Below are positions 52,498 through 64,000 of a stretch of 64,000 bases of DNA, piece by piece. The translations under genes and the position numbers were made by a program. The stretch comes from Tyto alba (Eukaryota; Chordata; Aves; Strigiformes; Tytonidae), in the NCBI RefSeq assembly GCF_018691265.1, contig NW_024881282.1, forward strand, positions 53,513,122-53,577,121, read 5' to 3'. The notes beneath the pieces were generated by a model. It was not told the DNA's origin. It did not search any database and saw nothing but the letters and a program-made list of their open reading frames with translations. Each line of letters opens with the position of its first letter. Position 1 is the stretch's first letter.

Positions 52498-54099
52498 AAG
52501 GAATTGCTCTGTCCAAAGTCCAGTTAATCGAGATGGAATGTCTCTTGGTGCTCACATCTGACCTTAGGATTTTTCAGGATTTCACTGGTCTCCCTGGTGA
52601 TAGTTGCTACGAGCACTTTCAGTGTGTGTCATGAGAAATACTTGAAAAGAAATTTTCAGTGCTTTCACACAGTCATTCTAACCTTAGTTGTATTAACTTT
52701 TATCAGTGTTGCTACCCATAAAAAATAAGTGGTAAAATTTTTCTCATTTTTCTTTTAATTCCCTTGGGAATCCAAGCCCAAGTACTGGATGGGGTTTGCC
52801 TCTGCTTGCCACAATGACCCATTTTAAAACCTTCAAGATAAAAAGATTTTTTTCAAAACTTGCCCTCCAAGGACTGCGCTTGAGAAGGTGAAGATGTCTT
52901 GTCCTTTTAAAAGGCTCAAACCAGGCCAAACACATCAAGGTGTGATGCAAACTAAAGAAAAGCCATGGGGCTGTGTCTATCAGCTTCAAACTTTGGGCCC
53001 TAAGAATCTCATTGCATTTTATACATCTCAACAAGTTGAGCTACACTGTTTGAGACGCCACGATAAATCATATTCAATTCTCTTTCCTTCTTACTAAATT
53101 GAAAATAACAGCATTTTGTATGTTTTAAATCATATAAGCCTCCAACCAACAAAATGCTTCTCTATAAACTTTAGAAGATAAAATGATCTCATTTAATGTT
53201 TGTTCCATAATACCAAGGCAGTAAGGTCCTGTTGCCAGAGTACTGCAGTGTGCCTACTTATGCATGACATGTTTTGAGCAGTTAACCCTGTTTGAATTGA
53301 TATGTTGGAATGAGACACCACAGTTCAATACAGCAACTTCTCCCACCTTTTTGTTTTGTTTTCTGGAACAAGCTCAAATTTAACATCCAAAAAGCTCACA
53401 AAAACTATATTCATTTTATGCTTCTTGGTGTAGTAGTAAAGAAAAATTAGTTAGTTACTGAAAAGAGTCAACAATTCCAACCAAATCAAAATTGGTTAGA
53501 ACATCAAAAACTGCCACAAATTAGAATACAACAAAGTTGAACTTTCAGAGGGCTTGGAAAACACAATGAAAGCCATCATTTTCAAAAAACACTAGGGTAC
53601 AATTCCTCTGGCAGCCACAGAAATGCATCCAGATGTATCAGATGTATTAAACATCTGCTTAAAAGCTTTCTGGCAAAATTAAGTCAAAATGAAATTTTAC
53701 TGAATGGCAAAGCTCAAGTTTTTCTTATAAAAGATTGCTTTACACAAGATTTTGATATTTTGTTGGAAGAGAGCCTGAAAGAACAAACACTTCAAGCTGA
53801 AAATATCTGGATTCAAAATGGAATTGTAATTCTCAGAGATGTAATTCAAGTGCTTTATACTTTCCACTACCATCTAATGGACAACTTCAACTGGACTACA
53901 CTCCCTTAAAAAGGGAGGGAAAAAATTCTTAAAAATAGAAAATTCAGCCTACAGAGGACTTCCATATTATAATTCCCACAGGAAAACAAAATGGCAAGTT
54001 GAATGTTTTTCCACTTTTAATGATTGACTGCAATACAAAGGAAGATATTAGTGCTGTTCTCAACTACCTAATGGTAGTAAAGGCATACAGAAGACAGAC

Positions 54100-54379
54100 T
54101 GTGCTTTTCTCGGAGGTGTAGACTGACAGGGGGAGACCTAGTAGATACAAACTGCATGACAGGAAATTCTGATATACTGTAAGGAAGAAGTTTTCTCTGG
54201 GATGATGGTCAAACAATGGAACAGGTTGCCTAGAGAGGTCAAATATCCATCTTTGGACATACACAAATCTCAAGTGGAAATGGCCCTGGGCGACCTCATC
54301 TAAAGGGGCTGCTTGGAGCAGGCTGGGCTAGATGGCCTCCAGACATGCCTCCCAACCTAAATTACACCACAGTTCTATA
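54100..54379 (+). mobile_element. Old, diverged CR1 LINE 3' fragment
   Basis: Diverged CR1 sequence on the plus strand: tctcggaggtgta, a decayed stretch, gtcaaacaatggaacaggtt, gcctagagaggtc, gccctgggcgacctcatcta, tgcttggagcaggctgggct, agatggcctcc, then ccaacctaaatta and a worn tail ttctata near 54379. The reading frame is broken by stops and small indels, so no peptide of useful length survives. It is more worn than the copies at 17.8 and 46.6 kb and so probably older. It lies antisense to SRGAP1. Confidence 0.88.
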
Positions 54380-55061
54380 CAGGCACTGAAAAGATAATCT
54401 ATGTGCTCACCAGCAAAGTGAACATGGATATTCTTCTTCATGTACACCTACTTCTCAATAAATAATTTTGCTACACAATTATGGTTAAAGAAAACTTGAC
54501 TGAACTCTTCCTTGCATTGTAGACAGTCCCCTAGACAAGCAAGATTTTTCGTTCAAATGAACAAAATCTTATGCTAAACTCATTCAGAAACAAGAAAAAT
54601 AATTATCAAAATAAAAACACTCGGTATTGTTGTGCACAAAATCTGCCTGGACCAGGAAGAAGACATCTAGACCTCCCTGAGAGAATACAGAGAGTTCCGT
54701 AAAGGCAGTTAAGTACGCTTATTTGACATGCACTAGGGTAGATTAAAAGCTCTTTTGAATATTTTTATTGTGACAAGGTCAATATCTTGACAGATGCTGC
54801 TATATGCATTATCATTTGGAAGCAGTGTCATCCAAAAATGTATGCAAGACCAGATCAGCCTAACAAAACTCAGGGAAAAAAAATCTTTGCCTCTCTTCAT
54901 ATAACTTAATATCAGTGCAGGAGCATAGCACAGTTTCAGGATACAGGAAGAAAACGTCAATTTATTCATGTTTTAAGTGATATGTATTCTAAGTTTTACT
55001 ATTCCAGTATGTAATCGACATAATGGAAATACCAGCAAAATTACTTAATGGAGGCCAATTT

Positions 55062-55098
55062 GAAAAAAAAAAAAAAAAATAAAAAAAATAAAAAGAAA
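55062..55098. repeat. A-rich tract
   Basis: Seventeen or so A followed by taaaaaaaataaaaagaaa. Low-complexity intron sequence reading as a U-rich tract in the SRGAP1 transcript. Confidence 0.85.
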
Positions 55099-58000
55099 GC
55101 CCAACACTCCTTGAAGATCTATCCTAAGAGGTCCAGAACCAGTTCTTCCACATTTCTATTATAAAGCAAGATTTTCAAACAATTTGGTGAAGTGCGAACA
55201 ACTACCAAAGAAAGTTAATTCTAAGCAACATGTCAAGCAAAGGGCTTTCCCAAAATACAGAAAGACAGAGAAAAACTGATCTCTTAGAAAAAAAATAAAG
55301 ACATAAATTTAGACTTTGAATTGGTGACATTTCTCATAGTACAAAGCTTTCCAGCATTCCAAATATCTGTTTTCATCCTTGAACAGATTATTCTCTTCTT
55401 AGTAAGGAATTAAACACAGCAAGACAGAACTATATCCTATTCATAAGGCATAGAGGCATTTTTTTCAGTTGTCAGTTCAGAAGATATTCCTACCTACTTA
55501 ACGCTAAATTAAGAGTTTCTTGAGAAAGAAACTTCCATCAGTCAGTCATTTTTACCTGTAAATGGAAATGCTTCATGTCCACAGGCTGCAGGAACCAAGT
55601 TTATCTGTATGAAACTCAATGTTATAAATGCTACATAGGAATAGAACAGCCTTAAGAACTCAGTCTGAAAGTCCGTGCAGCCCTGTACATTAATCTCTGA
55701 CAAAAGCCAGGGTGAGCAGAGAAACAGTAAATACAGAGTGGCTCCTATACGTGATTTCAATCTCTGACCACTGGTGGCTGAAGAACTTGCAAGTTGTCAG
55801 TTGCTTCCCAGGTTAGAGATCTGCACCCTTCACACTGGACACTTCTAACAAGGGCTAATAATTGTCTAATTCCTTCCCAATCCTATGCATGCTCTGCACT
55901 CACATTCTCCAGTAAGAATGTGTTCCAGAACATCACCACTTCAGTCATTCCTAGTCATCTTCTCCAGGACCTTCAATATTTTGCTGACTTCTGATACAAA
56001 CAACTTCCCCTTTCCCTCCCCAGCCATTTCTTCACAGGCGATCTGGAACCATCTTCGCACCAAACTGGCTCCATACTTCTGACTGTCTTCTATACTTTTT
56101 TAGTTATGCTACCTTCTTTCTGAGATGGAGTGACTACAAGCATATACAGCATTTGAGAATTTCTGGACCATGGATTTATATAGCACTCTTGCTGATACGT
56201 AACATACTATTAACTTGGAAAACTTGAGGACAACACTTAATCCATATTTTAATCCACATCCTATTACGTATTTTACCCTTTTAGCTGCTCCTTTTAATAT
56301 GCCTTTGATTGTTTCCTCATTTTTATCTACTTCCTTTTTCTGAACATTATAGTGGGAAGTGGGGTGTTTTTTTGGAGGCCTTCTAATTTTTAATGAGAAA
56401 ACTAAATTAAAATAGATTACATTGTCTATTACAACTCTTCAGCACATAAACTGTGAATGAAGCCCCTGGACAAAAATCGGAAATTTTTTTGGTGGGTTCT
56501 CCAAGAAAGTCACTTATATTTGACCATTATTTCCACATCATACCTTTTGTGACTTCTCCCTTGTGTATATAAAAGTAACTGAAGCCTCTGGACATTATTG
56601 CTTTCCAGCACCACACCAATCCTCATCTCCCTATGTATTCTGCATCATTAACACCTCTCTGTTTTATAACTAGCAATATATTTCCAGGATCATTTCTATA
56701 GATTCACTGAATTTCTATTCACATGGACTAAGACACTTGTTGATACATTTGGCTTATTAATGCTATCCAGTTTCACTTTCCTTAAAGCACAAAGCTGTTA
56801 TCCTAACAAGGTAACCTACTCTAATTCTGACACATAAACCAGTATTACAACTTCTGAGATACTATGAAAGTATCCTAACTGAAATCCAGACACTCCAATT
56901 CATCTGTATCAGTTTGTAAGGGTTTAATATTTATCTAGAAGCACTTGTAGACTGAGTCTTGGCTTAATTAACTGGTTATATGTGCTGTGTTTAAATGGGA
57001 CTGTCAGTTAGAAGGAATCTTTGCAGTATTTTCTTGATACAACCTGATAACACTTGTACCTGTTCTACCCAGAGAATTTTTTATACTTTCTACCACAGAA
57101 GAGACATCATGCCAAAGTTCACATCCATTTGCATGCATTTATTTTTCTAACTCTTTAGAGTTTTTTGGGAAAGGACTGGGTAGAGAAGCAAGAGTTACTT
57201 GCTCCAACACAGCATCATTCAAATGTAGTTCTACTGCTTCCAGACCCCAGGATGAAGATTTCTGCCTTCCACTGAGATACAGAAGGGACTTCACAGATTA
57301 TATGTGAGGCTTAGAAATAGCTCCCTGTATTGAGATACATACACTTCAGGCACTCACTTCAAGAGAGGATTCAAACTTCTAACTCTTCCCTGAAAGGCAG
57401 ACAAAAAAAGATGATATTCAAAAGCCTGTAGGGAAGACTGGTCACCAAATATGACACAGTTTAGGTTAAAGTCCTTCTTCTGTCTTAAATAAATGAGAGC
57501 CAGGCTGTCCCAAAAACTGAGATGTGGACTATAATGAGAAGCCTCACTTCACACTGATTGAGTTCAGACATTCATTGTCTCAAGAGATCAGGAGAAAAAC
57601 TCCATCCATGACCGTAGTCTAGTTGTCACACCTAGTCTTTGACAAACAAAAATAAATAGGTAAGGTCCCTCTTTATCAGTAAGAGGCTTGTAAGAAAATT
57701 GTCACTGAAAAGTGAGGGTTTCAAAAAGGAGTTGCTCTTTCTCCCTTTTGCTCAGGCTCTTTAATGATTATGCAGGACTCCATGGAAAGCTAAATGCTGC
57801 CAGAGGGAAGGCAAGAGGAGGTTCTCACCTCAAAACAGGCTTTTGTCTGATGATGAGGGCATTCTAGTCAGAGAAGGGAACCATGAGACTGAGTCACTTC
57901 AGCTGGAGGCAACAATAACCATGCCCAGCTCTGCTACGTCTTCCATTAGACACTAATTGCACTTCTGAACTAAAACACCCAGAAAACTTGGAGAACTTTC

Positions 58001-59337
58001 ATGAATTCCTGTAATGTGTAGAACGAATAAAATAGTTTACCAAAGACCAGATCCTTCTCAAGTGCCAAGAACATGCATTTATCTTCTATGATTTGATTCA
58101 CAAAGCAAATCCAGGTTTTTTGAAGAATGTCACCATGGTTTCACAGTCCTCATCAAAAATAGAGAATACACTTTCTGCCCTATCTTTAACACGTTAAAAA
58201 TAATAGTGTGCAATAGCATTTTAATATCAAGAGTTCAGGTAAAATTCAAAGTTCAGTAGGTCCTCTTCACCTCTCTGATCCATTCAAGTTCCTACCACAA
58301 GGTTAGTTCTCTTTTGTTCAGGCTTCCTCCCTCTCTCCTTAATCCTGATTTTGTTTGTCCCAGAGACTGCAATAGGTACCTTTATAATTTTAAAGGTGAG
58401 AAACTAAACAAGAGTCTAAAAGCCAGATAAAAAGAATTCAAGGCTAGAAGACATTAAAAGCCTGCTATAAGTCAATATATGAAAAGTAATTCAATGTGAT
58501 ATTGGAATAGTTTCTGTCACTTTTGTTCCTAAAAGTTTCTTAAAATTTGCTGTAGCTGTTTAACTGATGTAGCAACAAATAACAGATAATGAAAGTAAAT
58601 GAACACTTGTGTAACAATAGCTTGCTTACTTTTTCCAGGATACATCCAACTTTCTGTCTGGAGTAATAGTGCTATAGCTATCACAACACTAGGGAAAATT
58701 TTCTAGAGGAACAAGTGTTAAGTTCTATAGCTTGCAGGCATTCCTGTACCCAGATCCGCAGCAGCCATGGCAGGAGGTGCAGCTGGGCATACTACTGGAA
58801 GTTGCTTGTAATTACCACATGCCCAAATGCAGGTGCCTTGCACAGCTATCTAGTCCTACAATAAGATGTGTGTCCAGCACACTATGGGAGAACCTTAGCA
58901 TTTTGGTGGCAGCAGAAGGGAAATGGGTCCCTTGGGACAGAAGGAACCACAGCGTGATATGTGATGACTTACTGTGGTCTGCAGCCTACCCTCCACCCAG
59001 CCCAAAAGAGAATGTGGAAGATGCAGGCTGTGGACTCTGGGAATTACTTTGGTAAAATGACTACTCCTGAACCAGGGCATTTCTAGAATAAAGTTTTGCA
59101 TCTCTTAAATAAGCAATCTACCAGAAGATGCAGTCCTCCCTGAATGACTTTCTCTTCTACAGGGAGGCCACGTGTACTTTGTGGCTCCAGCATGCCAAAT
59201 CGTTCCGGCACCTGACAGGCAACAGCTCTCTAAAGAGACACAGGAAACACTTCACTCCATGTCATGGCCTCAAAATATCATCATCAGTCTGACCAGACAG
59301 CCAAATCTGGTAATGTCTGTGACCAGTTGCACCTGCT

Positions 59338-59354
59338 GTTTGTGTGTGTGTGTG
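59338..59354. repeat. Short TG dinucleotide repeat
   Basis: About eight TG units in a row on the plus strand within unique sequence. It is a short microsatellite and may vary in length between individuals. Confidence 0.8.
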
Positions 59355-62300
59355 GAGGACCTTGCAGAATTTACCGGGGCACCCAATAATAAAATTGGTT
59401 TAAGGAGATGATCCTGGTCTACTTAAACAAAAACTAGTGACTCTCTAGGCAGATTAGCAATTGTTTTCATTGGCAGTAGCAATAAAGACTTAGTATAAAT
59501 GCAAAGAAAATACAAAGTCTTAACCCAAAGAAGTCCTGAAATCCTTATCAGGTGCTTCCACATCACAGATGCCCTGTTCAGTAGTATAACTTCCTATTCT
59601 GCATGTGCACAACACACACATTATGGTGAATACACGAAAAGATTCCTCTTTCCTCACTTCATCTATTACTCTACAAAATATTCTCCAGTTTTAATGCTGG
59701 TAATATGTCCTTACTAATCCCTATACACCAATTCGGGGATATTTTCCTGTCTTCTAATAATCATATGTAAGTACCTGCAACAAAACACAAATGCAGTTGC
59801 TAGTAGACTGACATGTTTATTGATGAATCTTTCAGTTTACAGGCAACATGAAACAATTATTGCCACTACAAAGTAAAAGCAATGTTTTTCTATTTTCAAA
59901 CTGAAAAGGCTGAAAATGAAATTTAAAATATTTACTGTGTATTTCCACTGTGTCTATTCTACTGATAAGCGTTTCTTTCTTTTGCAGATAACTGTGCTAG
60001 TGTACATTTCCCAGATGGGCATGAGTGATAAACCTTTCAACAAGCAAGCAGACAAGTCACTGTCAGACTGGCTTCTTGGGCTTACACCAGAATTTCTTTT
60101 GTCTTCAACCAAGTGAAAGAAAAATATAAAGAAAGGTGAGTTGGAATAATCTTCAGTATCTGCCCTTCAGCATCTTCACAGCAAGCAGTAAACATTATCA
60201 CCCAGTAACTGTCTGATAGCCAGAAAGGTCAGCACAGGACCCATCTTCCCCTTCACAGCCTTTGGACATGCAGCCTTCAGCAGGCACCCACCCAAATAGT
60301 GTCAGGCAAGTGCTGATGCAGCAGGCTTACAGTATGAGTCTCAAGTACATTAAATTTAAAAAAAACCCCTGGTTTTCTGGGTTACCACCATCATAGTATA
60401 GTAAAAGACCACCATACGTTTAATATCATCCTTATACTATATATCTACAAACATAAAAGTATATATATATTTAAATTAGGTATCAAAAGGAAGCGTGGTT
60501 AGTGTCTTTGAGCAACCAAAATGCCACACAGGAAGGCCAACACGTTAATATGCAATTCAGTGTTTCATTCATAACCTGCAGATGCAAAGCTGTTCTTCAC
60601 AACTCATTCATAAAGCAGCACTGAAAGAAAGGCCTACGGCCAGGGTTATAAACACCGATGTCTTTCTTACATAAATTTAGTGGATGTGGCAAGCAATATA
60701 TAGCAGAGTTTCCCTCTAAGCCAGTGGGACACACACACGCTTGTACACCCCATGTAGTTTCAGATATCACCCTTTTGGTTTTTTTCAACTCTGAGACCTT
60801 ACCTGACTCTTGCTAACAGAAAATTGTCACTTTAAAACTACTTTTACTTCCTTAAAGGCAGGTGCAGAGCATAATTACCACACTATCTTACTTAGTATAT
60901 TGCTGCAAAACTACACTAAAGTAAAACTGTAATTCAGATAAGAGTATGCCAAGCAGTGCCTGCCATGGCTTGTGGAATTTCAAAAGAATTGTCAGGCAGA
61001 AGCCCAGGAGTCAAAAATTGAAATGTGGGCTGCTTGTATCCTCTTAGCACAACTAATTTTTAGTTAAACATAAAGGTTCAGAAAATACAGCATAAATGTA
61101 TTAGGTGCTTTCCTCCAGATCAGGTAAAACCTGTTACTGGAATTTAGCTACATTATTATAAGTGACCGGCAAATAAAAGAAATTGTAGGCTGAAATAAGC
61201 AGTGCATGGCAGATCCATGAATACTGGATTTTAGTTTTGGTTGTGCTGTGCAAATCCATAAATACTGTTCAGATGAGGAAATTCACCTGAATAATAGAAG
61301 TTTGGTTCCTTTGGGGACCAAAGAAACAGGAAGCATGGAAATGGTGCCAAAACTAATAAGACCCTTGGAAGAGTTGAGAAAACTTTATTCTGCTCAATGA
61401 AGTACTTCTAGGACTTACCCTGAGTTGCCAAACTATTCCTGTGGGACCAACACATCCTCAGTCTTGCTCAGACTGAACAGTGTATACTACTATCTTCACC
61501 CAGAGTACAACATACAGTATGATATGAAAATCAAAGGTGAACAATACTTTCTTTTAGGTAAAAAGATAAAAGACATTATTATTTCAATTGTCAGATGTGC
61601 TGCAAGGTATACAGTATTTTAAAGTTGTTGTCACTTTAAAAACCTGCAATACCTTGTGTTCCAAGTAAAATATATTTTTAAAAGCTATGCTACTTTTTCC
61701 CTGTGCAACTCAAAATGTTTCATACTGAACTCAAAAAAGAAGATCAAATTCCCTCTTTAACTATCCAGTTCCAGCAATAAGTAGAATGCTTGTTCAAACA
61801 ATTATCCACAAAGGAGCTGGGGGTTGTGGTAAGAGAGAGAGAGGAAAAACCCCACTGTGTTTTGTTTAGAAGTGCCTTTAAATTCTGCCTTATTTAACAG
61901 ATCATCCAATTGAGTGGAAACGTTCTGATCTACAAGTTCTATTTGTTTCTGCAAACTGTTTACATACCCATCTGTCTGTAGTGGCTCCAGGGTACTGTTC
62001 TGTTCTTTCAAGATAAATACACAACCAAAATATATGTAAAGTGGCACAGAAGGAAGCCCTCATGTAAAACATACACAAAAATTCCTTAATAGCTTGCCTC
62101 TTATGATTTTGCTTTGAGATTAAACTACTTAATCAATTAAATGAGACATACAGGATCCAAGTATCCCCTCAGTAACATACAAATGGAAACCCTAATTTAA
62201 GTAAAAATTGAACTGCAGAGACACTGTATAGAAACAACTGGTGTGCTAGGTTGGTATGTGCAACATGAAAACATGTTAAGTGGGACTGGGCTAAAAAGCA

Positions 62301-64000
62301 GGTTGAGTCCATCCATATATGCATTTTGTATGTACCATTCATTGGCACTTATGGCATTGAGGGACTACAGAACCAGTCTATGAATACTTTGGAAGAAAAT
62401 GAAGAATTACAGAGCCTCTACCAGGCAGAAGTGCTGGAGGTGTGCCATGAGATGACTTTTTACCCCTTTGAAAAAAAGCTCTTTAAGATAGATGTCTCAG
62501 AATTGTTACAGAGGACATTAAAGTAACACAAATCAGACCACTTGAGTAAAAGTGAAAACTGTAGATGAATTAATCACTCTCCACTGTGAAAGCTGTAGCT
62601 GGAACTTAGACTTACACAGAGTACACACAAGCAACTTCAGTCAGTAAACACACTCTTACCTGTATTCCAGAATAACACTAGACCACAATTTGGACTAAGA
62701 AAGAATAAAAGTGTGCTAGCGACTTAAAAGCACTGAACCCAAGTTGAGAAGCACCAAGGAGGCTCTGGGTTCACCATCAAAACAGCATAGTCAGGAGGCA
62801 GTCTGGTCAGCTTGGCTCTGGAGCAAAGTGAGCTTGCATGGTCCCACTACACAGTGTGAGCATGTCTAGATGACTTGCCCTTAAGCACAGGTAGGATGTG
62901 AGAAAAAGGCATGGGCTGTTAGCTCACTCTCTGAGGATCTACTGCAAACAGGATGATTATTTTTTAAACACGATTAAAAATATATGCACTCTACCCTATC
63001 AAGATCAGTTGCGTAACTCCAAACTTCACTGGGGTTATGGCAGGAAGCTCTGATTTTACCAAAGCCAGTGAAACGCTACCAAGAAGATACTGTTGCAAAT
63101 CAGCAGCAGACAGAAAAAACACTGGGAATTTTATTTAACTGAAGTATTATAAAATGAAGTTTAATTTAAGGAAAAATAAACATTTTTAACCCCCTTCAGC
63201 TTCAGCAACATTCTTAGAACCAAAATCCAAGTGCCAATCTGTGTCTTTCGCAAGTTCATCAATAGCTTAATTCATCATGATTAGAGGAAAAAAAAGTGTA
63301 CTAGCAAAAGACACTGAAGTCTAATGCAACTTATGTATTATTTTTCTCACCTTCGGGGAGATGGAATTTCTAATTTCACAATTCTCCTCCTATGAGAGTT
63401 TAAAACTAATCAGGAGCACGTGTAGGCTGTATTGTGTTAAAGGGAAACAATTTTGCCTTGCAGTCCTCTTGGCATCACAATGTATCCATTAGCAATTGCT
63501 GATTTCAGCTTTTAACAGAGACTACAGCCATATCAATTCATGATGCTGACCTCTATTTTTCTGAATGAATTAAGAGGAAGAGAAAACGTGGCTTCCACTA
63601 AGCTTCCATTCCAGCACAGGAAATCCTGTGTGGTTAGATACAGTATGTGTCGTGCTCAGAGATTTCATTCTACTCCCCTTTAAAAGCCAACACGAGCAGC
63701 ATGTCACAGGAAATTCTTCCTTATTTTCAGTAGTTCATAGGACAAGGCTTCTTTGGAAACAAGGTCAGCATGAATAGAGCATTGCTTCCTTATCACTGCT
63801 AAGCAGCTGTGTCAAGGATGCAAGACACAACACTGCACCCTGTCCCTGAATACCTCTTTTCATAAACTTTAAGCATATGCAGCTCAAGCAGTTAGAAGCT
63901 CCTTTGTACTTTCTTATTTTGAGATTTTTATATCACACGCTTTCCAAAAATATTTCTTTAAAAATATTCTAAGTAGCTTTAAGGTTAACCTCTGTCTAAA

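Larger units (their letters stand above)
46839..64000 (-). other. SRGAP1: SRGAP1 intron 1, 5' section (runs off the right edge)
   Basis: This is intron sequence continuing toward exon 1, which was not found in the window. It contains T and C/T tracts at 47.53 and 47.93 kb, the GC-rich patch at 50.88-51.07 kb, a G15 run at 52.48 kb, the plus-strand CR1 relic at 54.10-54.38 kb, an A-rich block at 55.06 kb, a short TG repeat at 59.34 kb and a short TA repeat near 60.46 kb. Two open frames with protein-like composition (53541-53909 plus, 61802-62047 minus) are treated as findings. Confidence 0.8.

Noticed and set aside
62326..62526. 66-codon plus-strand frame rich in Glu and Leu
   Set aside because: Short, unrecognised and antisense to SRGAP1; no promoter or splice sites stand out.
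1..64000. tRNA, rRNA, CRISPR arrays, operons and ribosome binding sites
   Set aside because: None was seen by eye; the sequence is vertebrate intron, where CRISPR arrays and operons do not apply. A tRNA or small-RNA scan could still find degraded copies.

Overview
The window is vertebrate nuclear DNA, almost certainly from a bird. Coding sequence is sparse and split into short exons with GT-AG borders. The only interspersed repeats I can place are CR1 LINE copies, whose 3' tails and ORF2 C-terminal peptides match the avian CR1 type. The rest is AT-rich intron sequence with homopolymer and A/C-rich low-complexity tracts. No prokaryotic, viral or organelle-type gene is recognisable.

The window lies inside one gene on the minus strand, SRGAP1 (SLIT-ROBO Rho GTPase-activating protein 1). 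Three consecutive exons are visible and join without a frame break: exon 2 (15789-15984), exon 3 (13078-13240) and exon 4 (4469-4531). Together they encode about 140 residues of the N-terminal F-BAR domain. Residues that separate the three srGAP paralogues (QQKCLEQQTEMRV, RFMAKTRSTKDHQQYK, SKEIAFQLHEDL) follow SRGAP1 rather than SRGAP2 or SRGAP3. I found neither exon 1 (start codon, about 22 codons) nor exon 5 (expected to start VMKTYHMYH), so the gene continues beyond both ends.

Layout: 1-4468 is the 5' part of intron 4; 4532-13077 is intron 3; 13241-15788 is intron 2; 15985-64000 is the 3' part of intron 1, at least 48 kb. Intron 1 holds three CR1 pieces (17.8-18.7 kb minus, 46.6-46.8 kb plus, 54.1-54.4 kb plus), and intron 3 holds a fourth small one (10.7 kb). 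Intron 1 also has three CpG-rich patches of about 200 bp (25.4, 28.5 and 50.9-51.1 kb), a perfect 45-bp tandem duplication (20.7 kb), a perfect 13-bp-stem hairpin (45.8 kb), long C and G runs (16.84 and 52.48 kb) and a G-quadruplex-type motif (24.15 kb).

I found no convincing new multi-gene system. The observations most worth checking are the CpG patch at 25.4 kb (possible internal promoter), a 122-codon open frame without an early ATG at 53.5-53.9 kb, a coiled-coil-like minus-strand open frame next to a good splice donor at 61.8-62.0 kb, the tandem duplication and hairpin, and the frame-neutral 63-bp exon 4.
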